A model generated the notes under the pieces. It was given only the letters and a program-made list of their open reading frames with translations. It ran no database searches and was not told the origin of the DNA. From Allodiplogaster sudhausi (lineage: Eukaryota > Nematoda > Chromadorea > Rhabditida > Diplogasteridae): a DNA stretch of 64,000 nucleotides. The stretch lies in the NCBI GenBank assembly GCA_945643635.1, contig CALZFC010000019.1, positions 1,256,001 through 1,320,000 on the forward strand, in the 5' to 3' direction. The position numbers were made by a program, and so were the translations under genes. Shown piece by piece: positions 59,454 through 64,000 of the stretch (the stretch's first letter is position 1; every line of letters begins with the position of its first letter).

Positions 59454-60782
59454 GGGAACTAGGTAACTAAGTTGACTTATTTGACAAAGTTGACATGCGT
59501 AACTAAGTTAAATGCGTAACTAAGTGAAACTAAGTTTTGAACTAAGTTGATAACGTGACTAAGTTGAGCCTTTTGAGCGGGATACTGTAGCTATTATGTA
59601 AATGTACACGAAAAGAAAGATGCTGGCCAAGTTTGGAGGCGTTTGGAACACGTTGACCCAACGGACCCAAAGTGACTTTCTTGACCGGGATACTGTAGAT
59701 TTAGAAAAATTACACGAAAAGAAAGTTGCTGGCAAAGTTTGGAGGCGTTTGGAGCTCGATGACCCAACGGACCCAAAGTGACCTTCTTGACCGGGATACT
59801 GTAGATTTAGAAAAATTACACGAAAAGAAAGTTGCTGGCAAAGTTTGACGGCATTTGGAGCATGTTGACCCAGCTGACCTCAGATGACCCAATTGAACGG
59901 GATACTGTAGGTTTTTATGTAAAATAAAACGAGCAAAACATGTTGGCAAAACATTGACCACATGTGGGTTGGAACCCTGAAGTGTCCCCGCTCGACGTTG
60001 CCTAACTCGTCAGATCGGACGTGATGGCTGCTTCACTTGATGGAGGGGCACAGCCTCGGTGACTGTTTACGTTCTCGCGACTCACAGGCTCGATGACCTG
60101 TCTTTTTTTCTTTGCGTACACTATTTCGCGACTGTCTTTTTCTATGGCCAAGCCATGTGCAACGTTATTTCGTCTGTTTTGCTTGTGTACGCGAGAGACG
60201 TACGCTATCTCGATGCCTCATTGCCGTTTGACCATTTGACTACGGGGGGGAACTAGGTAACTAAGTTGACTTATTTGACTAAGTTGACCTACCTAAGTTG
60301 ACTAAAAAAACCTATTTTTCCGATTTTTTAAACGATTTTTAGCTATTTTTTGGACTATTTCGGCTATTTTGACAAAATGGAACTAAGTTTTGAACTAAGT
60401 TGATAACGTGACTAAGTTGACCTTTTTGGCCGGAATACTGTAGCTATTATGTAAATGTACACGAAAAGAAACATGCTGGCCAAGTTTGGAGGCGTTTGGA
60501 GCACATTGACCCAACGGACCCAAAGTGACCTTTTTGACCGGGCTACTGTGGATTCAAAAAATTACACGAAAAGAAAGTTGCTGGGTGAGGTTGGCGGCAT
60601 TTGGAGCATGTTGACCCAGCTGACCTCAGATGACCCAATTGAACGGGGTACTGTAGGTTTTTGTATAAAATAAAACTCGCAAAACATGTTGGCAAAACAT
60701 TGATCACATGCGGGTTTGAACCCCTGATGGACGCCGCTCGACATCTCCTAACTCGTCAGATCGGACGTGATCGCTACTTCGT
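59454..60782. repeat. 1.33 kb segment duplicated at 62672-64000
   Basis: Near-identical to the last 1.33 kb of the window, at a constant offset of 3,218 bp. The duplicated copy is cut by the window end, so the true length is greater. Confidence 0.93.
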
Positions 60783-61037
60783 TCGTTGGAGGCTACCTCA
60801 AACTTGGGTAATTAAACCGCCCGGAAGCAGGGGTGTGCGAGGGGGTGTATCGAGCCGCGCATGCGAGATTCCGAGACAGCCGAACAGGATGTCTTTCTTT
60901 CTTGCTCGTGTACTATTTCGCGACTGTCTTTTTCTATGGCCAAGCCACGTGTAACGTTATGTCGTCTGTTTTGCTTGTGTACGCGAGAGAGCTGTACTAT
61001 CTCGACTGGACATTTATAGTCGACAACTTGACTATAC

Positions 61038-62668
61038 GGGGGAATAGGTAACTAAGTTGACTTATTTGACCAAGTTGACTTACCTAACTAAGTTGACTAA
61101 AAACCTATTTTTACTATTTTTTCTATGATTTTTAGCTATTTTTCTGGAAAATTTGGGCTATTTTGACACTATTGAACTAAGTTTTGAACTAAGTTGATAA
61201 CGTGACTAAGTTGACCCTTTCGAACGGGATACTGTAGCTCTTATGTAAATGTACACGAGGAGGAACATACTGGCCAAGTTTGGATGCGTTTGGAGCAAGT
61301 TGACCCAACGGACCCAAAATGACCTTTTTGACCGGGATACTGTAGCTATTATGTAAATGTACACGAGGAGGAACATACTGGCCAAGTTTGGATGCGTTTG
61401 GAGCAAGTTGACCCAACGGACCCAAAATGACCTTTTTGACCGGGATACTGTAGCTATTATGTAAATGTACACGAGGAGGAACATGCTGGCCAAGTTTGGA
61501 TGCATTTGGAGCAAGTTGACCCAACGGACACAAGATGACTTTTTTGACCGGGATACTGTAGGGTTTATGTAAAATGGAAATTTGAATTTAAACTGCTGTG
61601 ACACCCGTCGCGACTTTGTTCATACTGTAAGTCACAGCGGCGCAACAGCTAATTAAACAGACTCGCAGGCTCGGTGATGTGTTTACGTTCTCGCGACTCG
61701 CAGGCTCGGTGACGTGTCTTTTTTTCTCTGGTTGCACTATTTCGCGACTGTCTTTTTCTATGGCCAAGCCACGTGCAACGTTATGTCGTCTGTTTTGCTT
61801 GTGTACGCGAGAGACGTACGCTATCTCGATGCCTCATTGCCGTTTGACCATTTGAGTACGGGGGGGAACTAGGTAACTAAGTTGACTTACCTAACTAAGT
61901 TGACTAAAAAACCTATTTTTACTATTTTTTCTATGATTTTTAGCTATTTTTCTGGACAATTTGGGCTATTTTGACACTATTGAACTAAGTTTTGAACTAA
62001 GTTGATAACGTGACTAAGTTGACCCTTTCGAACGGGATACTGTAGCTCTTATGTAAATGTACACGAGGAGGAACATACTGGCCAAGTTTGGATGCGTTTG
62101 GAGCAAGTTGACCCAACGGACCCAAAATGACCTTTTTGACCGGGATACTGTAGCTATTATGTAAATGAACACGAGGAGGAACATACTGGCCAAGTTTGGA
62201 TGCGTTTGGAGCAAGTTGACCCAACGGACCCAAAATGACCTTTTTGACCGGGATACTGTAGCTATTATGTAAATGTACACGAGGAGGAACATGCTGGCCA
62301 AGTTTGGATGCATTTGGAGCAAGTTGACCCAACGGACCCAAGATGACTTTTTTGACCTTGATACTGTAGGGTTTATGTAAAATGGAAATTTGAATTTAAA
62401 CTGCTGTGACTCCCGTCGCGACTTTGTTCATACCGTAAGTCACAGCGGCGCAACAGCTAATTAAACAGACTCGCAGGCTCGGTGATGTGTTTACGTTCTC
62501 GCGACTCGCAGGCTCGGTGACGTGTCTTTTTTTCTCTGCTTGCACTATTTCGCGACTGTCTTTTTCTATGGCCAAGCCACGTGCAACGTTATTTCGTCTG
62601 TTTTGCTTGTGTACGCGAGAGACGTACGCTATCTCGATGCCTCATTGCCGTTTGACCATTTGACTACG
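61038..62668. repeat. Two tandem 0.8 kb units, each with three 108-bp repeats
   Basis: 61038-61863 and 61864-62667 are near copies (offset 808 bp through the 108-bp arrays, after an 18-bp difference in the spacer). The 108-bp units here start at 61226, 61334, 61442 and 61550. Confidence 0.92.
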
Positions 62669-62671
62669 GGG

Positions 62672-64000
62672 GGGAACTAGGTAACTAAGTTGACTTATTT
62701 GACAAAGTTGACATGCGTAACTAAGTTAAATGCGTAACTAAGTTAAACTAAGTTTTGAACTAAGTTGATAACGTGACTAAGTTGAGCCTTTTGAGCGGGA
62801 TACTGTAGCTATTATGTAAATGTACACGAAAAGAAAGATGCTGGCCAAGTTTGGAGGCGTTTGGAACACGTTGACCCAACGGACCCAAAGTGACTTTCTT
62901 GACCGGGATACTGTAGATTTAGAAAAATTACACGAAAAGAAAGTTGCTGGCAAAGTTTGGAGGCGTTTGGAGCTCGTTGACCCAACGGACCCAAAGTGTC
63001 CTTCTTGACCGGGATACTGTAGATTTAGAAAAATTACACGAAAAGAAAGTTGCTGGCAAAGTTTGACGGCATTTGGAGCATGTTGACCCAGCTGACCTCA
63101 GATGACCCAATTGAACGGGATACTGTAGGTTTTTATGTAAAATAAAACGAGCAAAACATGTTGGCAAAACATTGACCACATGTGGGTTGGAACCCTGAAG
63201 TGTCCCCGCTCGACGTTGCCTAACTCGTCAGATCGGACGTGATGGCTACTTCACTTGATGGAGGGGCACAGCCTCGGTGACTGTTTACGTTCTCGCGACT
63301 CACAGGCTCGATGACCTGTCTTTTTTTCTTTGCGTACACTATTTCGCGACTGTCTTTTTCTATGGCCAAGCCATGTGCAACGTTATTTCGTCTGTTTTGC
63401 TTGTGTACGCGAGAGACGTACGCTATCTCGATGCCTCATTGCCGTTTGACCATTTGACTACGGGGGGGAACTAGGTAACTAAGTTGACTTATTTGACTAA
63501 GTTGACCTACCTAACTAAGTTGACTAAAAAAACCTATTTTTCCTATTTTTTAAACGATTTTTAGCTATTTTTTGGACTATTTCGGCTATTTTGACAAAAT
63601 GGAACTAAGTTTTGAACTAAGTTGATAACGTGACTAAGTTGACCTTTTTGGCCGGAATACTGTAGCTATTATGTAAATGTACACGAAAAGAAACATGCTG
63701 GCCAAGTTTGGAGGCGTTTGGAGCACATTGACCCAACGGACCCAAAGTGACCTTTTTGACCGGGATACTGTGGATTCAAAAAATTACACGAAAAGAAAGT
63801 TGCTGGGTGAGGTTGGCGGCATTTGGAGCATGTTGACCCAGCTGACCTCAGATGACCCAATTGAACGGGGTACTGTAGGTTTTTGTATAAAATAAAACTC
63901 GCAAAACATGTTGGCAAAACATTGATCACATGCGGGTTTGAACCCCTGATGGACGCCGCTCGACATCTCCTAACTCGTCAGATCGGACGTGATCGCTACT
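62672..64000. repeat. Second copy of the 1.33 kb segment
   Basis: Copy of 59454-60782. Differences are few, for example GACCTACCTAAC here against GACCTACCTAAG. It runs off the window. Confidence 0.93.

Larger units (their letters stand above)
56607..64000. repeat. Higher-order satellite array, continuing beyond the window
   Basis: Composite units each begin with GGGAACTAGGTAACTAAGTT or a close variant at about 56609, 57943, 59454, 60248, 61038, 61864, 62668 and 63462. The first two units are about 1.3-1.5 kb, the later ones about 0.8 kb. Modules within a unit are an ACTAAGTTGA-rich spacer, 122-bp or 108-bp tandem repeats, and a GC-rich module with CTCGCGACTC and GGCTCGGTGA. No gene recognised. 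Confidence 0.93.

Noticed and set aside
54216..64000. Telomere or rRNA array
   Set aside because: No TTAGGC/TTAGGG runs and no rRNA-like conserved stretches; the array is satellite DNA.

Overview
The window is eukaryotic nuclear DNA from a small invertebrate, most likely a nematode. The evidence is short, dense introns, a seven-transmembrane protein of the nematode serpentine chemoreceptor type, a dromyosuppressin-receptor-like GPCR, tandem paraoxonase-like genes and a GH18 chitinase. I cannot name the genus. The host genes are split into many short exons, so continuous reading frames hide most of them. I rebuilt them from splice sites, codon phase and conserved motifs, and in every multi-exon model below the exon phases agree.

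Layout. 24-6624 (+): C-terminal about 844 residues of REV3, the catalytic subunit of DNA polymerase zeta, in 26 exons; the 5' part lies outside the window. 6990-7605 (-): dead 3' piece of a non-LTR retrotransposon. 8501-9047 (+): a three-exon gene for a 96-residue secreted cysteine-rich protein. 9769-11553: a fold-back element with arms of about 620 bp and TA-flanked CAGT ends. 11940-13206 (+): a four-exon coiled-coil protein. 13207-26760: a 13.5 kb desert of CT/GA microsatellites with two clean hairpins and no gene I can defend. 26761-30769 (+): DMSR-type neuropeptide receptor. 31922-35452 (-): secreted chitinase. 35882-37786 (+): serpentine chemoreceptor, divergent from the chitinase. 38328-41510 and 42606-44720 (-): two paraoxonase-like paralogues. 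The first carries a second fold-back element (38647-39768) in an intron.

From 45.9 kb the window becomes repeat-rich. Two diverged copies of one repeat block (45895-47300 and 51240-54215) flank a small acidic host gene (48007-48530, -) and a complete-looking MULE transposon (48840-51188). The MULE has 212 bp terminal inverted repeats, an 8 bp target duplication and an uninterrupted spliced transposase. The right repeat block contains an array of about 169 bp units. A 660 bp tandem duplication follows (55163-56482). From about 56.6 kb to the window end there is a higher-order satellite made of 122 bp and 108 bp units, a recurring GC-rich module and an ACTAAGTTGA-rich spacer.

The host genes are functionally unrelated: DNA translesion synthesis, neuropeptide and odour sensing, chitin digestion, lactone/ester hydrolysis. 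I see no operon-like clustering. The most informative signals are three in-frame GC-AG introns, CT microsatellites abutting 3' splice sites, the unrecorded cysteine-rich gene, the two fold-back elements, the MULE with iterated TTCGTCA motifs, and the composite satellite.
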